Source: RUG13409 sp045546135 (lineage in GTDB: Bacteria > Bacillota > Clostridia > Peptostreptococcales > Anaerovoracaceae). Taken from it: a stretch of DNA of 64,000 bases. Shown piece after piece: positions 53,705-63,358 of the stretch. The position numbers were made by a program, and so were the translations under genes. The notes beneath the pieces are model-generated. The model worked only from the letters and a program-made list of their open reading frames with translations. It was not told the DNA's origin and searched no databases. Each line of letters starts with the position of its first letter. Position 1 is the stretch's first letter. The DNA lies in the NCBI GenBank assembly GCA_045546135.1, contig JAZQCD010000013.1:1-64000 (forward strand). Reading direction: 5' to 3'.

Positions 53705-54141
53705 TTCGCATCCTCCTGCCATGAGGCTGTAACAGATACTATAGTGTTACCGTCTTTGTCATGAAAATATATTCTTGCAGATCCAAGGTAAGGGTCATCC
53801 TCGTCACCTTGGTCTATATATAGAAGATATGCAGGAGCCAAACTCTCGTCATCATCATACATGTCTTTGTGTATAGGTTCCATATTCTTGTTGAACGGTA
53901 TTCCTATTTCAAAGACAGTATCGATATTGAGTTCCTTTAGAGCATAGTCCACATCGCCTTTTGAGTATTTGAGGAGTTCTGCTGTATTGACAGCATAATT
54001 CATTGCTTTAGCTTTTATATGGTCATCTTTTGACAGATCGTTTGAATAAACGAAAGTCCTGATGCAAAGAGCTGCAGCAAGAGCAAATACAAGTATCATC
54101 AAAAGTATTTCAAGGAGAGTCAAAACAGTTTTGTTTTTCAT
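53701..54141 (-). CDS. pilin-like protein
   Basis: 146 residues with an N-terminal span starting VLTLLEILLMILVF; the Glu is at the place expected for a prepilin, but the preceding Gly is missing. Extracytoplasmic part of about 110 residues ends with VSVTASWQED. Overlaps both neighbours by 4 bases. Confidence 0.65.
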   Translation of the reverse strand: MKNKTVLTLLEILLMILVFALAAALCIRTFVYSNDLSKDDHIKAKAMNYAVNTAELLKYSKGDVDYALKELNIDTVFEIGIPFNKNMEPIHKDMYDDDESLAPAYLLYIDQGDEDDPYLGSARIYFHDKDGNTIVSVTASWQEDAK

Positions 54142-54677
54142 TGATCGAGACCTCCTTCACTTTGAAAATGAACTATAATTTCGCGGATATCTTCAAGAGC
54201 ATAATGGTCTGTATGCTCTTTGCCGTTCATCATGAATCTGATGGTAAGAAGAGCATCATCTCCCAATTGGTCTTTTGAGAATGTCAGACCTTCGATCCTT
54301 GCTATCTTTTCTCCGTCATCTTTAGAGAACTTGTAGTCCTGATCGGAATATATCTCTCTTAGCCATCCGTCATGATAATATACCCTCGTTACATAAGGCC
54401 TGCCTGTTTCATCAAGAGTATCGTCAAGAATATATAGGACATTTGTATCATCTTCAGTCATATCAAGTACATGTGAAGATGAAACTGCCTGCCTTAACTT
54501 GTTTGCAAAGAATATGGATACTATCTGTTCATCTTGAACTTCTGCATCTCTTTGTGTAAGAGACCTGTAGCTGTTTGCGCCTGTCAGGAGCAATGAAAGT
54601 ATGGTCACAGAAAAAAGGCACAGGACCAAAAGAACTGCAAGAAGATCGAATTTTAAATTACTTCTTTGATCGTTCAT
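54138..54677 (-). CDS. pilus-associated membrane protein (DUF4860-like)
   Basis: 179 residues: one span (about 9-31) and an external domain (about 35-179). Resembles DUF4860 proteins of clostridial pilus clusters. No prepilin cleavage site seen. Confidence 0.6.
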   Translation of the reverse strand: MNDQRSNLKFDLLAVLLVLCLFSVTILSLLLTGANSYRSLTQRDAEVQDEQIVSIFFANKLRQAVSSSHVLDMTEDDTNVLYILDDTLDETGRPYVTRVYYHDGWLREIYSDQDYKFSKDDGEKIARIEGLTFSKDQLGDDALLTIRFMMNGKEHTDHYALEDIREIIVHFQSEGGLDQ

Positions 54678-54982
54678 TATTTCACCACCACTGTAATATC
54701 AGGCATGAGATTCTCTGCAAATACTTCGTAAAATACAGCAAAGTCATCTCTGTTTATCTGTATACCGTATTTGTCTTCGATGTACTCAAGGTTTGGAGGA
54801 TAATATCCTTTTGAAGCATAGCAAGACAGCGCCGCCCTTCTCAGCGCGTCTTCAAGATGTTGTTTTTCTTCTGCTCTGCTCCCTTTAGAAAAGTTTCCTA
54901 TGGATGTGACCATAAATAGGATAAGAGCTCCTGCAAGAAGAAAAGGTATGCAGCTTTTGAGTACTCTTAAAAATGTTTTCAT
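54677..54982 (-). CDS. small pilin-like protein
   Basis: 101 residues with one span (about 12-27) and a small external part (KGYYPPNLEYIEDKYGI, a pattern seen in minor pilins). Ends at the first base of the next gene's start. 3 bases after the pilC-like gene. Confidence 0.65.
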   Translation of the reverse strand: MKTFLRVLKSCIPFLLAGALILFMVTSIGNFSKGSRAEEKQHLEDALRRAALSCYASKGYYPPNLEYIEDKYGIQINRDDFAVFYEVFAENLMPDITVVVK

Positions 54983-54985
54983 CTC

Positions 54986-56032
54986 TTAACCAATGGCTGC
55001 CATTATGTTCATAAGAGGCAGCATTACACAAAGGAGTATTAGTCCTACAAGAACGCAGCTTACGATGACTATTGCAGGTTCAATGCGGCTTACGATCTGA
55101 GTTATGGACCTTTCACTCCTGAATGTCATCCTTCCGGAGATATCTTTTATACTCTCATCGCTAAGACCGCTTTTTAAAGCAGTATTAAGTATCCTAGCTT
55201 CAGATGCAGGAAGCATTCCTGCTGACGATAGAGCGTCTGCTATATTCTTTCCTGAAGCAACCTCTGAAACTGCTTTGTTACAGAGTTCTTTTGCAGCAGG
55301 TATGTCTGATATGACATTTGCTGCAAGCTCTATAGCGTCTTCACTTGGCATTCCTGAGATCATGCCCATTGTAAGAGCCTGAATGAAGTGGGCAGATGAT
55401 ATCTGCCAGGAAATGCCCTTAGTTCCCCTTCTTATTCTCCATCTGTCAGTGACCTTTTCTCTGAAACTTTCAGAATTAGCAAAGAATAGAATGAATATGA
55501 CTGCTGCAAGAAGAAGTATTGCAAGTACAGGCATGATCTTTGAAAGGAAGCTTCCGAGGCCTAAGAGCCCTCCTGCTATACCTGTAAGACTTGTACCAAG
55601 CTGTTTATATACTTCGTTGAAAATAGGTAGTACTTTTATGAGAAGTACACCTATTACAAGGAGCATGACAACAAGCAGTATGGATGGATATACAAGAGCA
55701 TCTCTTAATTGCTGACTGAGCCTTGATCTGTCGTAGTAATAATCTGAAAGAGCATCCAAAGACTCTTCAAGATGTCCTGTCTTTTCACCCACCTTTAGCA
55801 TAGTAGAAATATATTTGGGGAAAGCATCTTCCTTTTCAAACAGTTCAGACATGGAAGCGCCCATATCTGCTTCGTCTGCCATGGCTTTCAATTTTTCGGA
55901 CAGGGTCTTGTTTTCTACATCCTCAGAAAGGACTGCAAAAGCGTCTGCAGTACCTGTACCTGAATGGACTAAAAGCGCAAGGTTTGCGCAAATATTACCT
56001 ATCTCTTCATAACTAAGTTTAAGCTTTTCCAT
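54986..56032 (-). CDS. pilC: type IV pilus / type II secretion inner membrane protein (PilC/GspF)
   Basis: 348 residues with two T2SF domains (about 8-130 and 208-335). Motifs include KVGEKTGHLEESLDALSDYY. Membrane spans near 112-135, 155-185 and 320-342. Platform protein through which the ATPase drives pilus assembly. Confidence 0.88.
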   Translation of the reverse strand: MEKLKLSYEEIGNICANLALLVHSGTGTADAFAVLSEDVENKTLSEKLKAMADEADMGASMSELFEKEDAFPKYISTMLKVGEKTGHLEESLDALSDYYYDRSRLSQQLRDALVYPSILLVVMLLVIGVLLIKVLPIFNEVYKQLGTSLTGIAGGLLGLGSFLSKIMPVLAILLLAAVIFILFFANSESFREKVTDRWRIRRGTKGISWQISSAHFIQALTMGMISGMPSEDAIELAANVISDIPAAKELCNKAVSEVASGKNIADALSSAGMLPASEARILNTALKSGLSDESIKDISGRMTFRSERSITQIVSRIEPAIVIVSCVLVGLILLCVMLPLMNIMAAIG

Positions 56033-56041
56033 CTCAGCTCC

Positions 56042-56992
56042 TTAATAAAAATACTTTTCAGTATAATTGCTTCCGTCACCTATATATTTATCAACGCCTA
56101 TCCTGTTCTTGCCTGTGGATGCAAAGGTAGGATCCATGCGTTGCCATGAGTGCCCGTCAAAATAGACAGCTTTTTCTATCCATCCTTCTTCATCTGACCA
56201 CACATTAATCCAAGCGTGATAAGCGTCTCCTGCATATCCGACAACAAGCTTGCAAGGTATACCCTGGCTTCTGAGCATTGCTGTCATTATGGATGCATAA
56301 TCAAAACATATGCCTTTCTTTTTTGAAAGGACTTTATCAAGGTCCGGCAGATAACCTGTTTGCACGCTCTCTGCAAGATCATAATCATATTTGAATTTGT
56401 CTACTACAAAATCATAGACAGATGCTACCTTTTCAAGTACTCCTTCTTTGCCTTTTACAAGTTCTGCTGCCTTTTTCATGGTCTTAGGAGCATCTTCATA
56501 GTTGACATATTGATTGGGTCTTAAGAATGGCGAAAAAGGGTCAGAAAGATATGCTGTAAACCCGGCAGAAAGAACAGCAGAATATTTGTTGTCCTGTATA
56601 TTCTCGTAGACGATGACTTTGTATGTATCGCTGCCGTTGCCTAAAGGAAGCACGGCCCAAAGACCGGGAGTAAGGACGAAAGTATATGTGTCAAGAGAAC
56701 ATTTCATCTGGCATCTTAACTTCTTGTCTGTATCGACTTTGAATTTGACCATGACATATCCGTCGGCTATATTCGAATAATCGATAACTGCCTTATCGTT
56801 CTCTTCATATGCTCTTCCTGAAGCTTCCGGAAGAAGTATGATAGATTCAGGAAGAGGCGCACTTTGCTCGTTTTCTCCTCCTTCTCCTTCTTCATCGCTT
56901 CCGCAGGCTGTAAATACCAAAAGAGAAAGCATCAAAAGAATGATGCCAAGAAGCAGACCTTTATTTTTAATTTTAAAGATCTTTCTATTCAA
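56042..56992 (-). CDS. transglutaminase-like lipoprotein
   Basis: 316 residues with a signal peptide and lipobox-like FTAC (lipid Cys 30). The C-terminal transglutaminase-like domain keeps the Cys-His-Asp triad: KKGICFDYAS (Cys229), AYHAWINV (His259), RMDPTF (Asp287). Such domains act as peptidases or cross-linkers on the surface. 9 bases ahead of pilC, so it may act on pilus or surface protein; inference. Confidence 0.85.
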   Translation of the reverse strand: MNRKIFKIKNKGLLLGIILLMLSLLVFTACGSDEEGEGGENEQSAPLPESIILLPEASGRAYEENDKAVIDYSNIADGYVMVKFKVDTDKKLRCQMKCSLDTYTFVLTPGLWAVLPLGNGSDTYKVIVYENIQDNKYSAVLSAGFTAYLSDPFSPFLRPNQYVNYEDAPKTMKKAAELVKGKEGVLEKVASVYDFVVDKFKYDYDLAESVQTGYLPDLDKVLSKKKGICFDYASIMTAMLRSQGIPCKLVVGYAGDAYHAWINVWSDEEGWIEKAVYFDGHSWQRMDPTFASTGKNRIGVDKYIGDGSNYTEKYFY

Positions 56993-56997
56993 ATCAG

Positions 56998-57342
56998 TTA
57001 CGCTTCGATCATTTCCTTTAATTTTGACAGCTTCTCATGTATCTCATCAAGGAGATCTTTGTATTCGCACTCTTCCAAAGGTCTCAATGCTTCTGTCAAT
57101 TTAGACATAGGATCGAATATGGGAGTAAGATCGAGATTTCCCAGTATGCCTTTGAGGGCATGAGCTGCTTCAAAGGCTGATTTCCAGTCACAGGCTGCAA
57201 GGGCCTCATCAAGCTTTGCAAAATTAGGATCTTGTGCTGCCATCTTTACAAGTCTGATATAGAAGTCTTCATTGTTCATGCATCTTTTGAGCCCAGATCC
57301 TGTATCTGCGCCGTAATCTTCAAGATTATTGATATCCAGCAT
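56998..57342 (-). CDS. HPt phosphotransfer protein
   Basis: 114 residues, all-helical HPt domain with the phospho-acceptor His in AAHALKGILGNL. HPt proteins pass phosphate between hybrid kinase receivers and response regulators. No histidine kinase or receiver gene in the window, so partners lie elsewhere. 5 bases before the transglutaminase gene. Confidence 0.88.
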   Translation of the reverse strand: MLDINNLEDYGADTGSGLKRCMNNEDFYIRLVKMAAQDPNFAKLDEALAACDWKSAFEAAHALKGILGNLDLTPIFDPMSKLTEALRPLEECEYKDLLDEIHEKLSKLKEMIEA

Positions 57343-57357
57343 CTCTTAGTCCTTTCC

Positions 57358-58725
57358 TTAAGCTGTATAGAATGTATATGTGTCTTTGCCTTTGCCTTTT
57401 GAAATGTAAAGGGCTTTGTCTGCATCTTCGTATATGCTTCCTTGAGGATCCTTCCTGTCAGAAAAAGCTATGCCTATGCTTAGAGTAAGACCTATTACTC
57501 CGTCTTTCTCATCCCTTAATGCATTTGTTATATTAGTTATCTTGCTAGTTACGAGTTCCTTAAGTGATGATCCCGCATTGATCATTATGACTACGAATTC
57601 ATCTCCTCCGAGCCTGCATATATAGTCCTCAGAACGGAAATTCTTTTTTAAGACTTTTGCTACTCTTTGAAGAGCTTTGTCGCCCATGGCATGCCCGTAT
57701 TTGTCATTGATGATCTTGAACATGTCTATGTCAAGTATCATATATGTCATGAGATCGTTTTTATGAAGCTCCATTATGTCATCGTATGCTGCTCTGTTGT
57801 AGAGATCTGTAAGAGCATCATGCTTTGCTTCATAGGAAAGCTTAGACTTGTCTGCCTGAGAAATGTCGAACATTTCGTTATAGTTATCTGCAAGGAAGTC
57901 AAGTTCCCCTACTCCGCTGTGATCGAAATAGGAATGCTCTTTTATGCTCTTTACGAAGCCTTCTACAGGTTTGATGACATACTTGTTAGTTATGAACAAA
58001 TAGAAAAATATGAGCAGCAGCACAAGAGCAGAAAGAATATATTGGATGCTTAGCTGTCTGCCAAGATCTTTAGAACTTTCTGTTTCCCTTAAATGCATCA
58101 TTTCAAGGAGCTTTTCAGTACACATATCAACATTATCGTATATCTCGTCTTTTAACTCCTGATATACAGGGCCGAATACGAGTTCTCTTGCTCTTGAAAT
58201 GAGCTGCTCTTTTGGAATAACTTTGTCTTCTTCCTTAAGATCTATGCTTCTTATTTCTTCAGGAAATCTTGAAAGATCATAACCAAAATATCCTATGGCA
58301 AGCCTGAAAGCATAATATTCAGTATCGATAAGCTGGTTTGAAAGTCTTAGAGAATTTTCAAGATAATAAATAGAATCAGGGCTAATATCTTTCAGCGCTT
58401 CATTTATATTTGCTACAGCTTTATCTCTTCTCTTTGTCGTATTAACTTCAGTAAAGTAATTATCGAGAGCGCTTATGTCTCCTGAAAGAGTGAATTCTCT
58501 TACCTGAGCTGTCAGATAGTCAGATGCCTGCCTCATGACAGAAGCATCGTTCCTTGCTTCGATATATTCATTGGTAGCAATATTAAGAGCCTGATAGCTT
58601 TTGTTTATCCTTGCAGTATTGATACCAAGGCATACCAAAAATACAGCTCCTATAGAAGCCATGATCATAAATATGTGTTTCAGATCCATGGATCTGTTTT
58701 CTGATTTGGTATTAGTATCTACCAT
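57358..58725 (-). CDS. membrane diguanylate cyclase (GGDEF)
   Basis: 455 residues: spans at about 17-38 and 228-247 with a 190-residue external helical domain between, then a cytosolic GGDEF domain. The catalytic GGDEF is at 373-377 and the product-inhibition site RSED at 364-367, exactly 5 residues before, so both activity and feedback control look intact. Makes c-di-GMP. Heads the operon that ends with the pilus genes. Confidence 0.93.
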   Translation of the reverse strand: MVDTNTKSENRSMDLKHIFMIMASIGAVFLVCLGINTARINKSYQALNIATNEYIEARNDASVMRQASDYLTAQVREFTLSGDISALDNYFTEVNTTKRRDKAVANINEALKDISPDSIYYLENSLRLSNQLIDTEYYAFRLAIGYFGYDLSRFPEEIRSIDLKEEDKVIPKEQLISRARELVFGPVYQELKDEIYDNVDMCTEKLLEMMHLRETESSKDLGRQLSIQYILSALVLLLIFFYLFITNKYVIKPVEGFVKSIKEHSYFDHSGVGELDFLADNYNEMFDISQADKSKLSYEAKHDALTDLYNRAAYDDIMELHKNDLMTYMILDIDMFKIINDKYGHAMGDKALQRVAKVLKKNFRSEDYICRLGGDEFVVIMINAGSSLKELVTSKITNITNALRDEKDGVIGLTLSIGIAFSDRKDPQGSIYEDADKALYISKGKGKDTYTFYTA

Positions 58726-58781
58726 AGTTTTATTACCTTGATCTATCTGAAATACTGCTCTTCTTTATATTATATCAAAAA

Positions 58782-58807
58782 ATACCGCAGGAATATACCG
58801 GCGGTAT
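58782..58807 (-). terminator. terminator of the ruvB-to-phosphatase operon
   Basis: Minus-strand ATACCGC / GCGGTAT stem with a 12-base inner region, then TTTTTTG. 24 bases after the phosphatase stop. Confidence 0.75.
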
Positions 58808-58830
58808 CAAAAAGACAAATATTCAATTCC

Positions 58831-60030
58831 TTATTTTAGTATCCTTATTTTGAGAGCAGATATTTCATCCTGAGTCATACCTGCATCGAGCATGTATTTT
58901 TCAGCATAGGGAGCAAGGTCTATATTCTTGTAGTCCACATCAGCGCCTGCTGTTATGAGTTTAAAGAAGTATGAAAGGACTGAGTCTACTATTACTTCAT
59001 ATTTGTCTGCCTGGTTGTCTTTCCTGATCTCGTAATAATTATCATAAGTGATCATGTAATCATCTTTGATCTCTTCGTAGCCGGCTCCTGCAAATGCTTC
59101 TAAAAGGAAACAGACAAAACCTGTCCTGTCTTTACCTTCTGTACAATGAACAAGATATGGGCCGTTGGATGCTGCCATGGATCTAAGACCTTCAGCGACC
59201 TTTGATTTGAACTCATCGGAGAAATAGTTCATGTTAAGAGCAACAGGGACTACTTTTCCTGATTCATAAAGGCTAAGTAAATACGGGGAATCAAAATCAT
59301 CCTTTGCAATATATCTGTTTATCTTTGATTCATTATCTGCAAGGTCTAAGACGAACATGACTCCTGCTTCTTTTATGAATTTGTCTACATAAGGCGCTCT
59401 GTTATGCTGGTTATCACATGGCGATGCAGATCTATACAGGGTATTCTCTTTTAAAGATCCTACATTTACAGCCCTAAAATTAGCAAAAGCTTCATCGCTT
59501 GGGAATTCGCTGCGATCATCTGAATAATGTATATCTCTTGCATTCTGTATATCTTTGTATGTGCCTTTAGTATTGACTTTAACAGATGCAGTGGTATCGT
59601 TACCGATATTTGCTTCAGACCATAAAGAATTCTTGGGTTTTGAAAGGCTCCCTTCTAACAAGAGCACCGGATCGATCTCATCCCATATATCATTGCCGCA
59701 ATTGATGCACAGCTTTATATAATCGTAGCCGGGATATGCAACGAGAAGTATTTCGCCCGGGTCTACATAATATCCGTTATAGTAAGGTATACCTGTATAG
59801 GACTTGCCGTTGCTGAATTCAACATCGACGCTGTCTCCGTATTCAAAACCGAGCGCATTGAATTCATCAATGGTCATCTTTAGATATATACCGCCGAATT
59901 CAAGCTCGTGAATAAGTTCAAGACCTTCTATGTGAGCAAGTTCTTCATCCTTTCCTCCTTTTTGGCATGCTGCAAAAGAGCAAAGGATCATAAGAAGCGC
60001 AAGGATCAAAGCAAGTGATTTTTTAAACAT
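58831..60030 (-). CDS. tyrosine phosphatase-like lipoprotein with an N-terminal accessory domain
   Basis: 399 residues. Signal with FAAC lipobox (Cys 22). Residues about 60-130 resemble the C-terminal domain of SAM hydroxide adenosyltransferases (GDSVDVEF, then a strand ending CINCGN). Residues about 170-380 are a Y_phosphatase3-type domain with the P-loop HCTEGKDRTG (Cys 296). The first call is weak, the second strong. 2 bases after the rlmD-like gene. Confidence 0.85.
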   Translation of the reverse strand: MFKKSLALILALLMILCSFAACQKGGKDEELAHIEGLELIHELEFGGIYLKMTIDEFNALGFEYGDSVDVEFSNGKSYTGIPYYNGYYVDPGEILLVAYPGYDYIKLCINCGNDIWDEIDPVLLLEGSLSKPKNSLWSEANIGNDTTASVKVNTKGTYKDIQNARDIHYSDDRSEFPSDEAFANFRAVNVGSLKENTLYRSASPCDNQHNRAPYVDKFIKEAGVMFVLDLADNESKINRYIAKDDFDSPYLLSLYESGKVVPVALNMNYFSDEFKSKVAEGLRSMAASNGPYLVHCTEGKDRTGFVCFLLEAFAGAGYEEIKDDYMITYDNYYEIRKDNQADKYEVIVDSVLSYFFKLITAGADVDYKNIDLAPYAEKYMLDAGMTQDEISALKIRILK

Positions 60031-60032
60031 CT

Positions 60033-61211
60033 CTACCTCCTTTTCTCAAGAAGTGTAATGCATTCCGTATGCTTAGTCATAGGGAAATTGTCATAAGCCT
60101 GAATGCTCTTTATGTCATAACCGTATTCATCTGCCATAGCAAGATTGACTGCCATGGTCTTTGGATTACACGAAATATACACTATCTGTTCTACGCTGTA
60201 AGACAGTATCTGTTTCATTGCCTTAGGAACTATGCCGCTCCTTGGCGGATCGACTACTATTACGTCAGGTCTTTCTTCTATCTTTGAAAGCGCAGTATTC
60301 ACATCCTCTGCAATGAAAATGCAATTATCAAGCCCGTTAGATGATGCGCTCCTTCTTGCAGTTTCAACTGCTTCTTCTACTATCTCAACGCCAATGGCTT
60401 TCTTTGCTTTCTTTGCCATTGCCTGAGTTATGGTACCTGTACCGCAGTAAAGATCGTATACGACTTTGCCTTCAAGGTGATCTATAAGCGAGATGGCATC
60501 TATATACAGCCTTTCTGCTGCTTCCACATTTGTCTGAAAGAAACTGAAAGGTCCTATCTGAAATTTAAGACCCATTATCTCTTCTTCGTAATATTCTCTT
60601 CCGTAAATGAGACGAAGTTCATCGCATTTTACTGTGTCTGCAACTGAATCATTTATGGTATGAAGTATCCCTGCTACTTTGTCATCAAGTTTAAGACCTA
60701 AAATCTGCTCTTTGAAAGCATTTTCATCAAAGTCTGATTCAGAGGTCGTAACTATATTTATAACGAGCTCTTTTGTCCTTACTCCCCTTCTTATGATGAG
60801 GCTTCTTAGCAGTCCTTTATGAGTCTTTTTGTTGTAATGTATGTAGCCCTGCTTTTTAGCAAATTCTAAAGTAGCTGTAACTAATCTGTTGTAATCATCA
60901 GTGACCAGTGAGCATGAAGATACATCTACTATGTTCATGAAATGTCCTTTTTCGTGAAGACCAAGGAGCATTTCTCCGCCTTTGAAACGGTCTCCAAAGG
61001 TATATTCCATCTTGTTTCTGTATCCTCTTAAAGACTGACATGGAATTATGCCTTTAAGAAGGCTTTGGTCAATGCCGCATGCTGACAGATATCCTCTTAC
61101 TTCGCCTTCTTTGTTTTTGAGCTGATCTTCATAAGATATGCCCTGGTAGCTGCATCCTCCGCAAAAGGATGCGCTTGGACATATGCTATTTGTTTCCGTT
61201 TTCGTATTCAA
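60033..61211 (-). CDS. RlmD/RumA-type 23S rRNA uracil-C5 methyltransferase
   Basis: 392 residues. The Fe-S cluster pattern C-x5-CGGC at residues 11-20 lies right at the N-terminus, so the TRAM domain usual in RlmD is missing. The SAM motif VYDLYCGTGTITQAMA, DPPRSGI, and catalytic YISCNPKT follow. Overlaps tgt by 26 bases. Confidence 0.9.
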   Translation of the reverse strand: MNTKTETNSICPSASFCGGCSYQGISYEDQLKNKEGEVRGYLSACGIDQSLLKGIIPCQSLRGYRNKMEYTFGDRFKGGEMLLGLHEKGHFMNIVDVSSCSLVTDDYNRLVTATLEFAKKQGYIHYNKKTHKGLLRSLIIRRGVRTKELVINIVTTSESDFDENAFKEQILGLKLDDKVAGILHTINDSVADTVKCDELRLIYGREYYEEEIMGLKFQIGPFSFFQTNVEAAERLYIDAISLIDHLEGKVVYDLYCGTGTITQAMAKKAKKAIGVEIVEEAVETARRSASSNGLDNCIFIAEDVNTALSKIEERPDVIVVDPPRSGIVPKAMKQILSYSVEQIVYISCNPKTMAVNLAMADEYGYDIKSIQAYDNFPMTKHTECITLLEKRR

Positions 61212-62322
61212 AGAGGAACTCCTTCTTGAACTGTGTAAAGCGATCTTCTTCTATGGCTTTCCTTGACTTTTCTGCAAGTCTTACAAGGAAATTAAGGTTG
61301 TGCTCAGAAAGGAGCATGGCGCCGAATATCTCATTTTCTCTTACGAGATGGTGTATATATGCCCTGGAATAATTTCTGCATGCATAGCAATTGCATCCCT
61401 CATCAATGGGTCTAAAGTCTTCCTTAAAGGGCGCTTTGTCAAGAGACAGTCTGCCGTGATCTGTCATTGCCATGCCGTGCCTTGCAAGGCGCGTTGGTTC
61501 TACGCAGTCGAACATATCGACTCCGTGCTCTATGGCTTCAAGAATGTAATCGGGAGTTCCTATTCCCATTACATATCTTGGTTTGTTTTCAGGAAGCATA
61601 TCTACTGCATAATCGAGTACTCCTACATACTCTTCCTTCGTTTCACCTACTGATATGCCGCCGATGGCATATCCGGGCAGGTCCATATCTACGATGGCTT
61701 TTGCGCTTTCTTCTCTTAAGTCCTTAAAGAAACCGCCCTGCATTATGCCAAAGAGGGCCTGCTTTTCAGTATTATGATGAGCATCGACGCATCTTCTAAG
61801 CCATCTTGTAGTCCTTGCCTGAGACTCCTTTATATATCTATAGTCTGCATTAGGAGGAGCACATTCGTCGAATGCCATGATGATATCTGCACCAAGAGCA
61901 TTCTGCACTTCCATAGAATTCTCAGGAGTGAACATGTGAGAAGACCCGTCTATATATGATTTGAACTTTACGCCTTCTTCAGAGATCTTGCGAAGTTTTC
62001 CTAAAGAAAAAACCTGGAATCCACCTGAATCTGTAAGTATGGCTCTGTCCCAGTTCATGAATCTATGAAGGCCACCTGCCTTTTTGACTATTTCATGGCC
62101 AGGTCTTAAATACAGATGATAGGTATTTGCAAGTATGATATGAGCTCCGTTTTCGCCAAGCTTTGCAACGTCTTCAGGCTTCATTGCCTTGACAGTAGCC
62201 TGAGTCCCTACGGGCATAAAAACAGGGGTCTGCACATCACCGTGAGGTGTATGCATGACTCCTCTTCTTGCTGCCGAATGAGCGTCTTTTTTTATAAGTT
62301 CATATGTTACTGCGTGTTTCAT
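61186..62322 (-). CDS. tgt: queuine tRNA-ribosyltransferase
   Basis: 378 residues, TIM barrel: MPVGTQATVKAM, ILTDSGGFQVFSL with the catalytic Asp, GGISVGETKEE and the zinc site CNCYACRNY with its downstream HH. Swaps guanine 34 in GUN tRNAs for a queuosine precursor. 1 base after queA. Confidence 0.98.
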   Translation of the reverse strand: MKHAVTYELIKKDAHSAARRGVMHTPHGDVQTPVFMPVGTQATVKAMKPEDVAKLGENGAHIILANTYHLYLRPGHEIVKKAGGLHRFMNWDRAILTDSGGFQVFSLGKLRKISEEGVKFKSYIDGSSHMFTPENSMEVQNALGADIIMAFDECAPPNADYRYIKESQARTTRWLRRCVDAHHNTEKQALFGIMQGGFFKDLREESAKAIVDMDLPGYAIGGISVGETKEEYVGVLDYAVDMLPENKPRYVMGIGTPDYILEAIEHGVDMFDCVEPTRLARHGMAMTDHGRLSLDKAPFKEDFRPIDEGCNCYACRNYSRAYIHHLVRENEIFGAMLLSEHNLNFLVRLAEKSRKAIEEDRFTQFKKEFLFEYENGNK

Positions 62323-62323
62323 A

Positions 62324-63358
62324 TCAGTCCGTTATATACATTGCATCTCCGTAAGAGAAGAATCTATATCTTTCCTTTACTGCGGTCTTGTATGCTTCTA
62401 ATATCTTTTCTCTCTCATACAGGGCTGAGACGAGCATCATAAGAGTGGATTTTGGCAGATGGAAATTGGTTATGAGTTCATCAACCATCTTGTATTTGTA
62501 TCCCGGATATATGAATATGCCCGTATCTGCAGATCCTGCATGTATTATGCCATTCTCATCAGTTGCGCTCTCCATGGTCCTGCATGCCGTAGTCCCTACG
62601 CTTATGATCCTGCCGCCTGCAGCCTTAGTTTCGTTTATGATCTTAGCTGCTTCTTCAGTTACGCTGTAGTGCTCAAAGTGCATATGATGCTCTTCTACTA
62701 CATCTACCTTTACAGGTCTAAAGGTCCCTATGCCTACATGGAGTGTTACGAAAACAGTCTTTATACCCTTTTCTCTTATTTTCTCCAAAAGCTCCGTAGT
62801 AAAATGAAAACCTGCAGTCGGCGCTGCAACTGAACCTTCTTCTCTTGCATAGACTGTCTGGTAATCATCCTTGTCTTCAGCTTTTGTTTCTCTTTCTATA
62901 TATGGAGGAAGAGGCATCTTTCCAAGCTCCTCTAAAGTCTCCATAAAGTCTCCGTTGCAGAAAAACTCAGCTATCCTCGTTCCTTCATCTGAGTATCCTT
63001 TTATGACAGCAGACAGTTTGCCGTCGCCGAATACGACTTTATCGCCGGGTTTGAGTCTTCTGCCCGGTTTTACTAAAGTCTCCCATGTGTTTCCTTCGAT
63101 CTTCTTTGAAAGAAGGAATTCAACTTTGACTCCTGTGCTTTCTTTAACGCCGTAAAGCCTTGCAGGTATGACCTTGGAATCGTTCATTACAAGGCAGTCT
63201 CCGGGTCTTAGATAATCTATTATGTCTGAAAAAACTTTATGTTCAAGCTCTCCTGTCTTTCTATGAACTATCATGAGCCTGCAGGAATCTCGTATCTTTA
63301 CAGGTTCCTGCGCTATGAGTTCTATAGGAAGCTCGTAATCAAAATCAGATACATTCAT
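62324..63358 (-). CDS. queA: S-adenosylmethionine:tRNA ribosyltransferase-isomerase
   Basis: 344 residues: FDYELPIELIAQEP start, DSCRLMIVHR, LVMNDSKVIPARLYG, APTAGFHFT and THVG-type LHVGIGTFRPV. Makes epoxyqueuosine. Overlaps ruvB by 1 base; the ruvB-queA-tgt order is conserved. Confidence 0.97.
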   Translation of the reverse strand: MNVSDFDYELPIELIAQEPVKIRDSCRLMIVHRKTGELEHKVFSDIIDYLRPGDCLVMNDSKVIPARLYGVKESTGVKVEFLLSKKIEGNTWETLVKPGRRLKPGDKVVFGDGKLSAVIKGYSDEGTRIAEFFCNGDFMETLEELGKMPLPPYIERETKAEDKDDYQTVYAREEGSVAAPTAGFHFTTELLEKIREKGIKTVFVTLHVGIGTFRPVKVDVVEEHHMHFEHYSVTEEAAKIINETKAAGGRIISVGTTACRTMESATDENGIIHAGSADTGIFIYPGYKYKMVDELITNFHLPKSTLMMLVSALYEREKILEAYKTAVKERYRFFSYGDAMYITD

